Shown one piece after another: positions 1 through 10,835 of a stretch of 64,000 nt of DNA (its first letter is position 1; each line of letters starts with the position of its first letter). The notes under the pieces are model-generated. The model did no database searches. It was not told the origin of the DNA and saw only the letters and a list, made by a program, of their open reading frames with translations. The stretch covers positions 452,175 to 516,174 of the forward strand of contig JAHQRK010000035.1 in the NCBI GenBank assembly GCA_019828595.1, given 5' to 3'. Both the position numbers and the translations under genes were made by a program. The stretch comes from Aphanomyces cochlioides (taxonomy: Eukaryota > Oomycota > Saprolegniomycetes > Saprolegniales > Verrucalvaceae).

Positions 1-990
1 GCCTACGCAGATACGACGGAATGGGTTCAAGCAACCAAGTCGACCGTCCAAGAAGCGACGCTGTTATCTGGTGGTGTTGTTAACTACGTTTGGCGTTTGC
101 TTTTGGGTGATGGCTCATCGGTTATTCTGAAGCACTTTCCGCCAAATCTGCGAGTCAATCCATCGTTTGCATTCCCCCAAGGTATGTAGTTCCACCTGAT
201 GATACACTGACCTTGGGGCTGGGTAGAGCGCATCGAGTTGGAGTATACTGCTCTTCAAGCTGTGGCGTCGCAATTCACACAAGCATCATGGTCCGCACCA
301 AGCCCATACTTGTACGATCCGAATAATTTTGTTATCTTGGAGGAAGACATGAACGGTGTGTCCCTGTTCAACATTTTAAAGGAAGACAACACCCAAGTTG
401 CTCCAGAAGATCTTACATGGATATCGTCCGCGCTGGTTGACTTTCTTGGTGACATTCAATCTTTGATTGTCCCTGATCTCTCGCTCTACGCCAATTCCCC
501 ATTGACACCGATCATGAATGGACTCTACTCTCGGAACTTGCAGCTCATGACTGACTGGAATATTCCAGATACGCAAGACTGGTATGATCGTGCGGTAGCA
601 TGTGATCTTGTCGCTCAGTCAAACTTTCTCTATGGAGACTTTTGGCCCAGCAGCATCCTCGTTGATATTGACGACCGCCGAATCTCCATCATCGATTGGG
701 AGTTAGCTCGCACGGGTCATTTCGGTCTCGACATGACTCAAATGATGGCCAATCTAGCCCTCATGGGTCAAGGCAATGCTTTCAAGAGCGCATGGGCTAA
801 TACATTGTTGCGCTCGATCGTCGATGCTTGGAAGACAAAGCTGAAACCAATTGACACGAACGCTTTCGACTTTGAAGCTGCTTATATCAAACGCGTCGTC
901 CAGCTGAGTCAAAATCCCCAATGGGGACTTGACGATGTCAAGACCACTGTCCACAAACTCGTCGCTCAAGTATCGACAACCTTTGCATAA
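1..990 (+). CDS. APH/choline-kinase-fold phosphotransferase, 5' partial
   Basis: Two exons, 1-181 and 227-990, joined over a 45-bp GT-AG intron (182-226); the frame closes exactly, with the split codon giving Glu. The 5' end lies outside the window. The C-terminal lobe carries a Brenner-type motif, YGDFWPSSIL (about residues 196-205 counted from the window start; the family usually has HGD), and the metal-binding IIDWE motif about 20 residues later. These two motifs define the aminoglycoside-phosphotransferase/choline-kinase fold, which transfers ATP phosphate to small hydroxylated substrates. The substrate cannot be told from sequence. The His-to-Tyr change in the catalytic loop may lower activity or mark a subfamily. 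A TAA stop ends the gene and AATAAA lies at 1122-1127, a plausible polyadenylation signal. No signal peptide can be judged because the N terminus is missing. Confidence 0.8.
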
Positions 991-1692
991 AAGATCTCAA
1001 GATCACAGCGGCGAATCTCGTCCTAGGCTGTCTACAGTATAGACAAATCACATGGAGCTCGTAGCTACGATGAGCTGTCATAATTGCAGTGTATATGACC
1101 CATGTCACTGAGTTGTGGACAAATAAAAAAATCATCCGATTTCCGAGCTCCACAATATATTCATCTCTTTTCTACCTAGCGCATTCTTGTAAACTTCACT
1201 GTCCTTGATGATGATTCCGATACTGCATCGACGTCATCGCGTCGTCGTCTCGACAAATTTCACAGTGACGAAGCGCCCTTATGCCCACTACTTGAAGTTC
1301 AAGATCGGATGAAATAGATGAAAACCGTTACATACGTTAAGCTCTAAATACAAAAATCAAGCTTATTTTTCCCTAATGGTGTGAGTCACTATCAAATAAC
1401 ATTTCATCTATTCGCAGCCTCCCTTCACGAGGCATTCCATCCTGGCCTACGCCCCCAGATTGCCCTGAGATCAAGCTCTCAAGTAAGTGGAATGATCTCG
1501 AGACCATGAAGGAAGGCTTGGCGGCGAAATTAGCGTAAAACGTATGGAATTGTGGAATTTAATGCATTATTTATCTCGATCTGATCGCTTCAGTGTACGT
1601 ATATTATCCGGATCTCTCCATTCAGCCCACTTCGTGAAATTCGACCAAACGGGACAGGCGTGACGCAGGTAGGGCCAAACTCGTGTAGATGC
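991..1692. other. Intergenic region between kinase and USP genes
   Basis: No gene is supported here. AATAAA at 1122-1127 could end the upstream transcript. A TTATCCGGAT motif at 1614-1623, about 70-100 bp upstream of the USP start codons, is the same palindromic core found several times upstream of the OSGEPL1-like gene and may be a promoter element. Confidence 0.5.
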
Positions 1693-4600
1693 ATGAAAGA
1701 GCTCACTGAGATGGATGCTAGTATGAGTGGGAATGACAAGGAGGGAGAGAAGATCGCCCCTGCCGACTCCATCTCGGACACGGTGCCTCCCGATCCTGCA
1801 AAAGACGAAAGTACGAATGAAAAAGAAAGGATGCCGTCTGCGTTGAAATTGGTCATTCCTACTGAAAACGATGTGTCCCAAGAAGGTTTGAGGTCCGTAA
1901 GCTCGAGCTCTGCACCGTCTGTGTCAAGCTCGGTCAACACGTCTCCAGACAGTGTGTCGTCACATAGTCATTCGATCCTCTCGGACGCGGATCCCACGAC
2001 TCCTCAAGCATCCGAGAAGAAACGTACATATAGCGCCCATGAATTACACTCATGGGATAATGGAAGTGGGCCGCCTACGTTCAACCGTTCCGTCACGGCC
2101 AACTCCATCGAGCGCAAGAACTCCCTCCAGACATCGTACTCGTCTGCGTCATCGAGCTTACACGCCGAAATTGCCAGCGTCACATTGCCTCCAGAAGGTG
2201 TGAAAGATGTGGAAGACGACAAGAATACCCACACAGTCTTCACACTGGAAGTGCGACTTGTGAGTGGCTTACGCTGGATGATCGAGAAACGGTACTCGGA
2301 CTTCCGCGAATTCCACGATCGCATGAAGAAGGCAAATGCCTCGGTGCGGAATCTTACATTCCCGAAAAAAAACTACTTCCGTAGCAAATCACAAAGCGTC
2401 ATTGAACAGCGCCGTGCTGATCTTGAAAAGTATCTCAAGGACATTCTCGCCGTGCAACCCATGATGAAAATGCCGATATTTAATTTCCTTGCCGTCTATG
2501 CACACTTGGAATCATACGAACGCAAGAAGCGAAGACAACAGAAAGAAGTCGACATGAAACGCATGAAGAACCTCCTTTCAGCTGAAGAGTTGGCTGACGT
2601 ACAGGCCGCCTTTCAACGGCTATGCACGACAAAACTTGCCAAACCCAACTCGACAGAAACTCCAAGTTCTCCCAAAGGCAATTCTTCCGCAGTAGCTACG
2701 TCTCCAGCACCAGCTCCAATATCTTCGTCCTCAAATGGCCTCGACGACAGCAGGACGAGCTCTCTTGATGACTCCAATAGCATCAGCAAAACTGCCTTTC
2801 GACGGGACGTCTTGAGTGTATTTCCCGACATGCCGTCCACTTTTGCTATGCGCTTCATGAAAGGCTTCAGCGACAAGCAAAACAACGAAATCTCAATGGA
2901 TGAATTCCTCCGCGCTGTGGCGATCCTCCGACACGGATCCGTGGAAGATCAATTGGCATTTGCATTCAACATGTGCGACCACGACCATTTGGGCAAACTT
3001 CAAAGCACAGGTCTCGGCAACCTCCTCGTCAGCTTGTACGGACGACCTGTGATTGATAAGCCTGAGTACAAAAGGCTTCTGAACGAGCTCTTCGACTACG
3101 GACGGCAACGTCTGACCGCCGAGGAGTTTGTCACCGCCGTGATGAAGCAACCTGCTGACCAAATCGCTCTCGTCCTCGACTGGATGCCGCCATTTATGCA
3201 GATCCTATGTGAGACGGCAAGCCCAGCTCTGCTTGAACTCCAAGAAGACTACAATCCCGTCGTGCAGCAAAAGATCTTGGAAAAAGAAACGCAATTTGAC
3301 GTCCATGACATTTCCATGCTCCAAGATGCATTCCTTACGTACCGATCGTCTTCGTTGGATGGAGGAGCCGTGGATATGGAGTCCCTTGGAGCGGATTTCG
3401 CTATGGAAATGTCGGATACTCGTCTCACGACTGTCTTCTCGTCCTTTGGACCACGTGCCAATGGGATCGACATTGACATCTTCAGCTTCGTCCATGCGCT
3501 TCACATTGCATGCCGTGGCACCTTTGAAGAGAAGACCAAATTTGGCTTCAAAGTGTTTTCATCGTCACACAATCGCATGACCCGTGATGATCTCTACGCC
3601 ATGCTACAGCTTGAAATGGTGCTGCATACGTCCATCGAATCGTTCATTGACTCACATTTCCAAGATCATGACGTGGTCTCCAGCACAAAAATCAGTATGT
3701 TTGTCGATTTGATCTTGAGCCAGGTCGGTCACGAAGACCACACTTGGACCTTGGAGCAATTCACGCAGTGGGCTACGTCTCGTCAATTCCAAGTCGCTGC
3801 TTTGGACATTATGAAACAGACCGTCTTTGTCGAGTTTGGCCTCATCCCAAAGAACAAGAAGGAAGAGATTGAAGTGGCAAAATTATGCTACCGCAAGTAC
3901 AACCCAGCAACTCTAGTCGAAGGGGAAGACTGGTATATTGTCGACCCCACGTGGTATGACCACTGGCGAAAATATGTCGAGTTTGTGCCTGCGCCGGAGC
4001 ATCACGCAAATCCAAAACCAAAAGCTTCGCCGGCAAAGCCATTGAGCAGTCCTGAAAAGAAGAAGGAGGGCACATTTAGCAACTTGATGAAAGCTAAACC
4101 AAAGGAAGTCACGCCACCATCCTCAACAGAAGAAAACATTGTCGACACTGACAACAAAGTGATTCGACCCAAGTACATTCCCAATGCGAGCCTACTCAAG
4201 GACAAAGTATTCGCACCTACCGACGATGTGGTCGTGGGCAAACATTTCGTCGTGGTCTGTGAACGTCTCTGGCTAGCACTCAAGTCGTGGTATGGCGGCG
4301 GTCCTGAAATCAAAAAGACTGTCGTGCTGCTTGCAAATGGCCGCACGACGCTGAATTTATGGAACTCTGAGCACGATCAAGTCGAACTCGCGACGGAATC
4401 CCACGCGACTACCGAAGGCACATTAACAGCGTCCGCTTCTAACTCGTCCCTTCACAAACGCGTCCGAGCAGGTGGATCGTTGGGCTTGATGAATCTTGGC
4501 AACACTTGCTACATGAATTCTGCATTGCAGTGCATTGCAAACACACCACTCTTGGTTGATTATTTCTTGTCGGGAATGTACATGGACGATATCAACCGCA

Positions 4601-6952
4601 CATCGACGCTCGGTATGCAAGGCAAACTCGCCGAAGCCTACGGAAAGCTCTCGGAAGACATGTGGAGCACCAAGTCAAAACACATTTCACCGCGAGATTT
4701 CAAGAAGATCATTGGCAAATTCAACGAAGCTTTCAGAGGGAATGATCAACAAGATGCACAAGAACTCATTGCATTCCTCTTGAGTGGTCTCAGCGAAGAC
4801 TTGAACCGCATCCATGACAAGCCTTACATTGAACAACCTGACAGTGACGGACGGTATGATGCGGATTTGGCCGACGAATGGTGGCGCAATCATCTCAAAC
4901 GTGAAGTGTCTATCATTGTCGCCCTCTTCACGGGTCAGTACAAGTCTCTCCTAACATGCAGTGCATGTGGCTTCAAATCTGCTCGATTTGAACCGTTCAC
5001 CTTTCTCCAAGTGCCTCTACCAGAGCCTACACATAACAATGTGACGATCCCACTCGTCTTTGCTCAAAATCACATGCCGCAAAAACTAAGTCTCCGCCTT
5101 AGCATCGACGCTACAATTGTCGACCTCAAGAAAGAATTGGTCGACGTATGTGTCCATGAATTTGGCATGACGTCGATTACTATTGCGGACATTAAAATCT
5201 GTGAGTACGTTGGCTCACTCATTGTTGGATTCAAAGCTGATAACCGAAAGCTTGCACAAGTGCGCAGTATTGACCGCTTGATTGCCTTTCAGTTGGAACC
5301 TCTCCCAACTCGAATTGTCGAAGTGACACGATTCCGTCGCCCGTCGTTAATTCCATACTCAGAAGCGCCGTCTGAAGACGCACGACCTACGTCCCTTCAA
5401 GCCAGCATGCTTGTGGAAGTCCAATCCAAAGGCGAATGGGTCGCTGGCACTGTCTTGGACGTGAGGGAAGACGTGGCAACAATCCAATATCGCAACGGAG
5501 AAATTGAAGAGAATGTCATGCGGTCGCGCATCAAGAACCGACCGACACGATTGCTCTACTGCCCGGTGATTTCCCGAAAGCTTGGCTATTCGCCCATCTA
5601 CTTTAAGAATCCATTTCGACCAACACCGTTTGGATTGCCAGATCTTATTCGTCTCTGCCCCGAGATGACAACCGGTGCCGAGTTGTATGCCATGGTGTAC
5701 GACCGTGTCAAGCGCTTCGTACGCAAAGGGGTGCCAAGCCCACAACCTCACAATATCTCTGGGCCGGTTCAACACATTGACCAAGTCTTTTCGCATGAAG
5801 GCGCTCCATTTCTCCTCCGTCGCGTCGAAAGCAAAGGAATTACAGATGCCCGCACGCCGTGGCTCTTGCGTTCGTTCGGTTGGACAATTCCGTGCAACGA
5901 CCAATATGTGGATTTGCTCGAAGACGAAACGATTGCCATCGATTGGGATGTCAAAGTGCTCCAGGTATATTTCGTTCTTGACCAGAACAGAGGCGTGACG
6001 TTTGTTTTTCTTAGGACGAAGTCGACATGGACAAAATGAAAGGCATGGACATGCATGCCAGTGTCGCCAAGAATGAATCGTTGGACCATGGCCCTGTTCC
6101 ACTCAGCCACTGTCTTGATGCGTTCACGCTTGAAGAGAAAATCCCAGAGGTGCGTTTCTGCTCTTAAACTTCGTCCATCTAATGGAAATTCTTGGAGTAG
6201 ACGTATTGCTCAAGCTGCCGTGAACACCAAGAAATGACAAAGAAATTGGAAATCTGGCGCCTACCTCCAGTCATGGTGATCCAGCTCAAGCGGTTCCAAT
6301 ACACTCAAACCTACCGTCGTAAATTGGGTACGATTGACTCATGCCTGCCTCTAATGCTCATGATGATGTTGTAGCGACATTGGTACAATTCCCCATCCAC
6401 GGTTTGAATCTTGCGTCATGTGTCGCTCCATTTGAAGAATTTCCCGAGAAATACCCTGAAAAGAAAAAAGCAGAAACGGCCACCGCCATCAGCACGACAA
6501 CAGCGCCCGAAGAACCTGTTGCGTCTTCATCAACAACGACTGCAACGACAACGACTGAAATAATCGCTGAACCAACTCCCGCAGCTAGCATCAATCGCGT
6601 GCGACGAGGATATACAAACACCAACTTGGAGCAGTCGCGATGCCTCGAAACGCACTACGACATGTACGGTGTGGTAAACCATCAAGGCGCCCTCGGCGGC
6701 GGCCACTACACAGCGTATGCCAAAAACGCTGTGGATGGCAACTGGTACTGCTACGACGACGAACGCGTGCGACTCGTGGAAGAATCCAAAGTCGTGACCG
6801 CCTCGGCGTATTTATGTTTCTACGTCCGCAAGGACATGGCGGACCTCACGGTGGACGCCATCTATCCCCCCAAGAAAGACGGCAAGATCACGGAAGAAGA
6901 CATTGACCGATTCGTGGAAGAGAGCGATAAAGGCAAATGCGCCCTCATGTAA
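1693..6952 (+). CDS. USP32-like ubiquitin carboxyl-terminal hydrolase with PX domain and CaaX tail
   Basis: Four exons (1693-5964, 6015-6149, 6201-6327, 6375-6952) separated by 47-51-bp introns encode 1,703 aa. In order: a Ser-rich N terminus; a PX phosphoinositide-binding domain (about 175-285, with RYSDFREFH and FPKKNYFRS); EF-hand-like repeats with degenerate loops (about 365-500); a DUSP domain (about 715-885, [13 protein letters not shown]); and a USP catalytic domain with the Cys box [10 protein letters not shown] (Cys939), a large insert, and the His box GGGHYTAYA (His1622) followed by YCYDDERV. The CxxC zinc pairs (CSACG; YCSSC) are present. The protein ends KCALM, a CaaX prenylation signal. 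Human USP32 has the same EF-hand/DUSP/USP/CaaX order, so this is probably a membrane-associated deubiquitinase; the PX domain is an addition. Start chosen at the first in-frame ATG; 1711 and 1723 are alternatives. Confidence 0.92.
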
Positions 6953-7089
6953 TAGATCAACTATCCGGATAATTTGACCGTGGAAGATCGCAACGTTCAG
7001 TATCCGGATATTATCATCCGGTTATTTAGTGCATTTCATCCGGATAATTTCCTTGGGATTATTATCCGGACGAGCCAATTATCCCAACA
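6953..7089 (+). promoter_or_regulatory. Short promoter region with repeated ATCCGGAT palindromes
   Basis: The 137 bp between the USP stop and the OSGEPL1-like start contain five close variants of TATCCGGATAAT at about 6962, 7001, 7015, 7037 and 7061. The core ATCCGGAT is a perfect palindrome. A further copy precedes the USP gene at 1614. Repetition in such a short intergenic space suggests transcription-factor sites; this is inference. Confidence 0.5.
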
Positions 7090-8737
7090 ATGTGGCGCCA
7101 AATCTGCACGCGCGTCCATCGTGGACCGTGGAGAAGCTGCGAAGCATCAAAGCGCGGTATCTCATATGTCCTTGGGATAGAGACAAGGTATGGATTGTGA
7201 CATAGAGGAATGGTGAACTTTACGGCTGTAGCTGCGACGACACGGCGGCAGCAGTCGTGGATTCGGATGGAAATGTCCTGAGCGAGGTTGTCTCGTCGCA
7301 ATGGGAAATGATTCAAAAGTGGAAAGGTAGACGCGCTTGAGATGACACAATGCACATAAGGACGTTGAACGAGTAGGAGTTGTGCCAGCTTTGGCTGCAC
7401 GAGGACATGTGGAGAATTTACCGCTTGTACTTGATGAAGCTATGCGACAAAGGTAGAAAGCATGAAATGACTAGGTAGATCTCAACTGTTTTAGTGGTCT
7501 CGATGGATACAAGAGCCTCTCAGCAATTGCTGTGACCTCTGGTCCTGGCTTAGCGCCGTGTCTGAACGTGGGTTTGCGATCAGCTATGGAAATTGCAGTC
7601 GGCAACAACCTTGACTTTATCTCTGTCAACCACTTGGAGGTAATCTAAAGCTCCGACATCTCGCTCAATACAGCACATGCAGGCTCACGCGCTAGTTCCT
7701 CGTATCGCCGAGGTAAGCTTGGCTTCTCTGTTTTAGCTTAGATTGGAAAAAGGATCTACCATTCCCGTTTCTGGTCCTCTTGGTCTCTGGAGGTCACTGC
7801 ACTCTTGTCCTAGCCAAGGTCACCTCGGCATCATGTCGTACAACTGAGGAAACATAGGACCTTGGTGACTACGACGTTTTGGGTAGCACCGTGGACGACT
7901 CCGTTGGAGAAGCCTTTGACAAAGTCGCTCGCATGTTGGAACTCGGCAATGAAAACACGGTGTTGCATGGAGGCAAGCTCGTGGAAGAGTACGCAAAGCT
8001 TGGCAACGATCGGGCGTTTGCCTTCACTGAGCCGATGAAGAAGAAACAGCGCAAGGTACAACAACATCTCGATGCTCTACATCTCAACTCCGTCAGGATT
8101 GCGATTTTTCTTATTCTGGTCTCAAGACGGCCATGGTGCGCCATATTTCCCAGGTGAGGTGTGGCTTTACGTGCAATTTTTGTGAATGTGTCGGCTAGCT
8201 TGAGAAGCCACTGGACGAAGCAACCAAGCGGGACCTCGCGGCGTCGTTCCAGGTGCGAAATCGTTCCATCTCCAAGTCTTACATGCCGTCAGCGGACCGC
8301 CATTGCTCATCTTGTCACTCGAACAAAACTGGCATGCGAAATCAGCAAGGAAATGACGAATATCCAGCATTTGGTATGGATTGATCGCTCGCTCGTTTGG
8401 TTTGACGATGCATGGAGGTCGTCTGTGGAGGAGTCGCGGCAAATACACAAGTGAGGCATCAACTTGAAGCATTAGCCAAGGCGCAAGGTCAAGGAAACCC
8501 TCGCCAAGTCGGCTCATTCTGTGCTGCGTAGGTCTCCAGGCGATGTTTCCACCGATTAGGTAAATGATTCCCCCCGCGCAAGTCACGTGAGACTCGTGTA
8601 GATACTGCACCGACAACGGCGTCATGGTCGCTTGGGCTGGCATGGAGCGATATCTCCGAGGAGTGCGGGACGATCCCCACTCGATCAAGTATACTCCTCG
8701 CTGGCCCCTCGATCAGCTCCAACCCGTCGTGTCTTAA
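7090..8737 (+). CDS. OSGEPL1: Mitochondrial-type tRNA N6-adenosine threonylcarbamoyltransferase (OSGEPL1/Qri7/TsaD family)
   Basis: Thirteen exons: 7090-7187, 7232-7326, 7377-7452, 7495-7639, 7683-7712, 7753-7818, 7858-8055, 8097-8153, 8199-8252, 8293-8373, 8418-8487, 8532-8559, 8602-8737. All introns are 39-50 bp and GT-AG, and together the exons give 377 aa. Family landmarks in order: [14 protein letters not shown] near the N terminus, [23 protein letters not shown], the metal-binding NHLEAHAL (H-x3-H), [45 protein letters not shown] and [13 protein letters not shown]. This enzyme places threonylcarbamoyl on A37 of ANN-decoding tRNAs. The single-subunit form with an Arg-rich leader ([17 protein letters not shown]) suits mitochondria. 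The shortest exon is 28 nt. Its TAA overlaps the stop of the convergent EF-hand gene. Confidence 0.93.
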
Positions 8738-10543
8738 CGCTTTAACAAGCTCTCGATACGTCTCTGAACTCGACTCACCTCGTCCAAATCCCGGAGGACG
8801 CCGTCAAGATGTGATGGCGCGGCTGGCATCGGCGCGGCATGGACTTGTGTGCTGGTAAATGCGGCTTGGAATTCTTCAAAGTCGATCGAACCGTCGTCGC
8901 GAAGGTCAAACGTGTGCTGAAAGATGGCTTCTTCCATAGGAACGAGTAAAAAGCCCAGGTCTCTCAGCGCGACGAAGAAATCCACCGCCATGAGCATGCC
9001 TTTCTTGCGACTGTCCTGCGAGAAGAACATGCGCTTGAGCTCTAGCTGCGAGTACCGCGCCGTGACGTCTTTCCACCGTGTGGCAAACGCGTCGCAATGG
9101 ACAAATTGCCAGAAAAACTACGCTCTCAAGTCAATCGACATGGTAAATCGTTTCCTGGCGTGTGTGTGTTCGTACTCTTCCGTAGTCGATGGCATCGCGG
9201 CGGTCCAACGATGCGGCGAGGGCGTCGACTTGGCCCGTCGTCAAGTTGACGTTCAAGTCCACGAGCGCTCGATAAAACTCGGTCCAGGCAAGTGTGCCGC
9301 TCTTCTTGACGTCGTATCTCTTCAAGTAGGCCATCAAGTCTTTCCCAGCTTTTGCCGCCGCGCGGTGGATTTTATTCATCGCGGCGTCCAAGACACTCTG
9401 CGAGGAGACATCGCTGCCAAGATCATGCTTCCGACCATGTTTGTCGTACACAAATGGCACGTCGATCGCTTTCTCCACGTACACTGTCGTGGGATGCGGT
9501 CCTGGGCCCAAATATGCACCTGCACGAGCAAGAAATATGCAGCAGCGACGACAAGATGCTCACCTTTCTTCCATGTCTGGCGGTACCCGAGCGCGAGCGC
9601 TCTCTTGTCTTGCTCGAGCGTGCGCACGGCGTGGATATTCTCCCGCTTGGCTTGCTTTTCGACCGTCGCGAGCACCTCAAGATGAACAACGATGGACACG
9701 ACGATGGAGACAGATATATACCTTGTGGCACTCGATGGCATCACGCGTCGCTTCGTGGACAAGCGCTTTGGTATGTTTGTCCACTTTGGCTTGCGTGCGC
9801 ATCCTGGACGCCGACGCAAGCAGCCGTTGTTTGCGAACGTCGGCGATCACCGCTTGCTTGCGCTTGAGCTCGTTGGCGGCGTGGATATCCTGCTTGGATT
9901 TGCGGATTTCAAGCACGAGGCGCCACGCATCTTGGCTCCACGACGACTTGTCACTCGACCACGCCGATGAAGCGCTTGACGGACGCCGCGCTTTTGGGAT
10001 TTCAAGATCGCTCGAGAACGACGCCAAGTCTTCATCCTCGTGGCATGGAGATGGCTCATCGTCGGCGGAAAATGGCGGCAATTCCTCGTCTTCCTCTCTT
10101 TGAAAAGCATGTGGCCTCGAGGACAACTCGCTGCGGAAAACAAGGCGCCGCCCGTCGGTTCCGTCGACGACAACCATGCGTTCAAGCAGCCAGACAATGA
10201 TTTGATCGCGCGGCGGCGGGCCGTGGTGCCTTGACGTCCACTGGCGCATGGCCTTGTCCGCTTGACGCCCCGCCGCCGACTTGGACTCGAATGGCTTGAG
10301 CATGTTGCCCTTGACGCACTTGGCAACGTCCGTCGTCGTCACATTGCGCACCACGGCGCTTGAGGACGACGCCGGCAGCAAGACATGGAACTCCAACGAG
10401 TACTTTGGTGCGCCGCATTCGTCAACTTGGACAAGACACGAGGCATTGCGGATCGTTCCGTCGGTCGCGAGCAGCAGCGCGACGTCGTGTTGGCCGCGCC
10501 AGACTTGCATGGCGCCGGCGGTTTCGACTGAAACTGTTTGCAT
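8734..10543 (-). CDS. EF-hand protein, divergent from the GIY/IQ gene
   Basis: Four exons on the minus strand (10543-9722, 9675-9564, 9519-9176, 9117-8734) with introns of 44-58 bp give 553 aa; every junction keeps frame. The N-terminal half has no recognised domain and holds an acidic stretch (about 150-185) and a Lys/Arg-rich helical segment. Around 313-335 is an [10 protein letters not shown] motif. Two good EF-hand loops follow: [12 protein letters not shown] (381-392) and [12 protein letters not shown] (497-508), so Ca2+ binding is likely. The gene is probably calcium-responsive, possibly cytoskeletal, but no function can be assigned. The start at 10543 is the first ATG of the open frame; an upstream exon is possible because reading is open-looking in another frame between 10544 and 10650. 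The TAA overlaps that of the convergent OSGEPL1-like gene. Confidence 0.75.
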
Positions 10544-10835
10544 GAAGCGCAGACGCGGCGGCGAGCAGCCAGAGCTCGTCGACTTTGCATTGGACGTTGT
10601 CTTGCAGCGTACGCGTCTCGCGCCTTGTACTTGACTTGACGCCTTCCTAGCTCATCGTCGCAAGCCGCCGTCGTGCCGCCGTCCTCTGCAAAAAGACCAA
10701 ATCCATCGCGTGCAGCCGCCGCCGCCGTCGTCGTCGTCGTCGCTGCATCCGTCGACGTTTGCCAAAGCCAAACGCTTCGCCAACAAGTTGCAAGGCTGCA
10801 ATCCACGCCAGCCACGACGGCAGGACCACAACGAC
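10544..10835. promoter_or_regulatory. Divergent intergenic/promoter region
   Basis: About 290 bp separate the chosen starts of the EF-hand gene (minus) and the GIY-YIG/IQ gene (plus). It is GC-rich and contains a GTC triplet run at about 10725-10743. No TATA-like element is evident. Both genes may extend N-terminally into it, since several short open stretches lack a convincing start codon. Confidence 0.4.

Noticed and set aside
7713..7752. Apparent frameshift in the OSGEPL1-like gene after RIAE
   Set aside because: Using the acceptor AAAAAG at 7752 gives a 40-bp intron and closes the frame, with no defect left.
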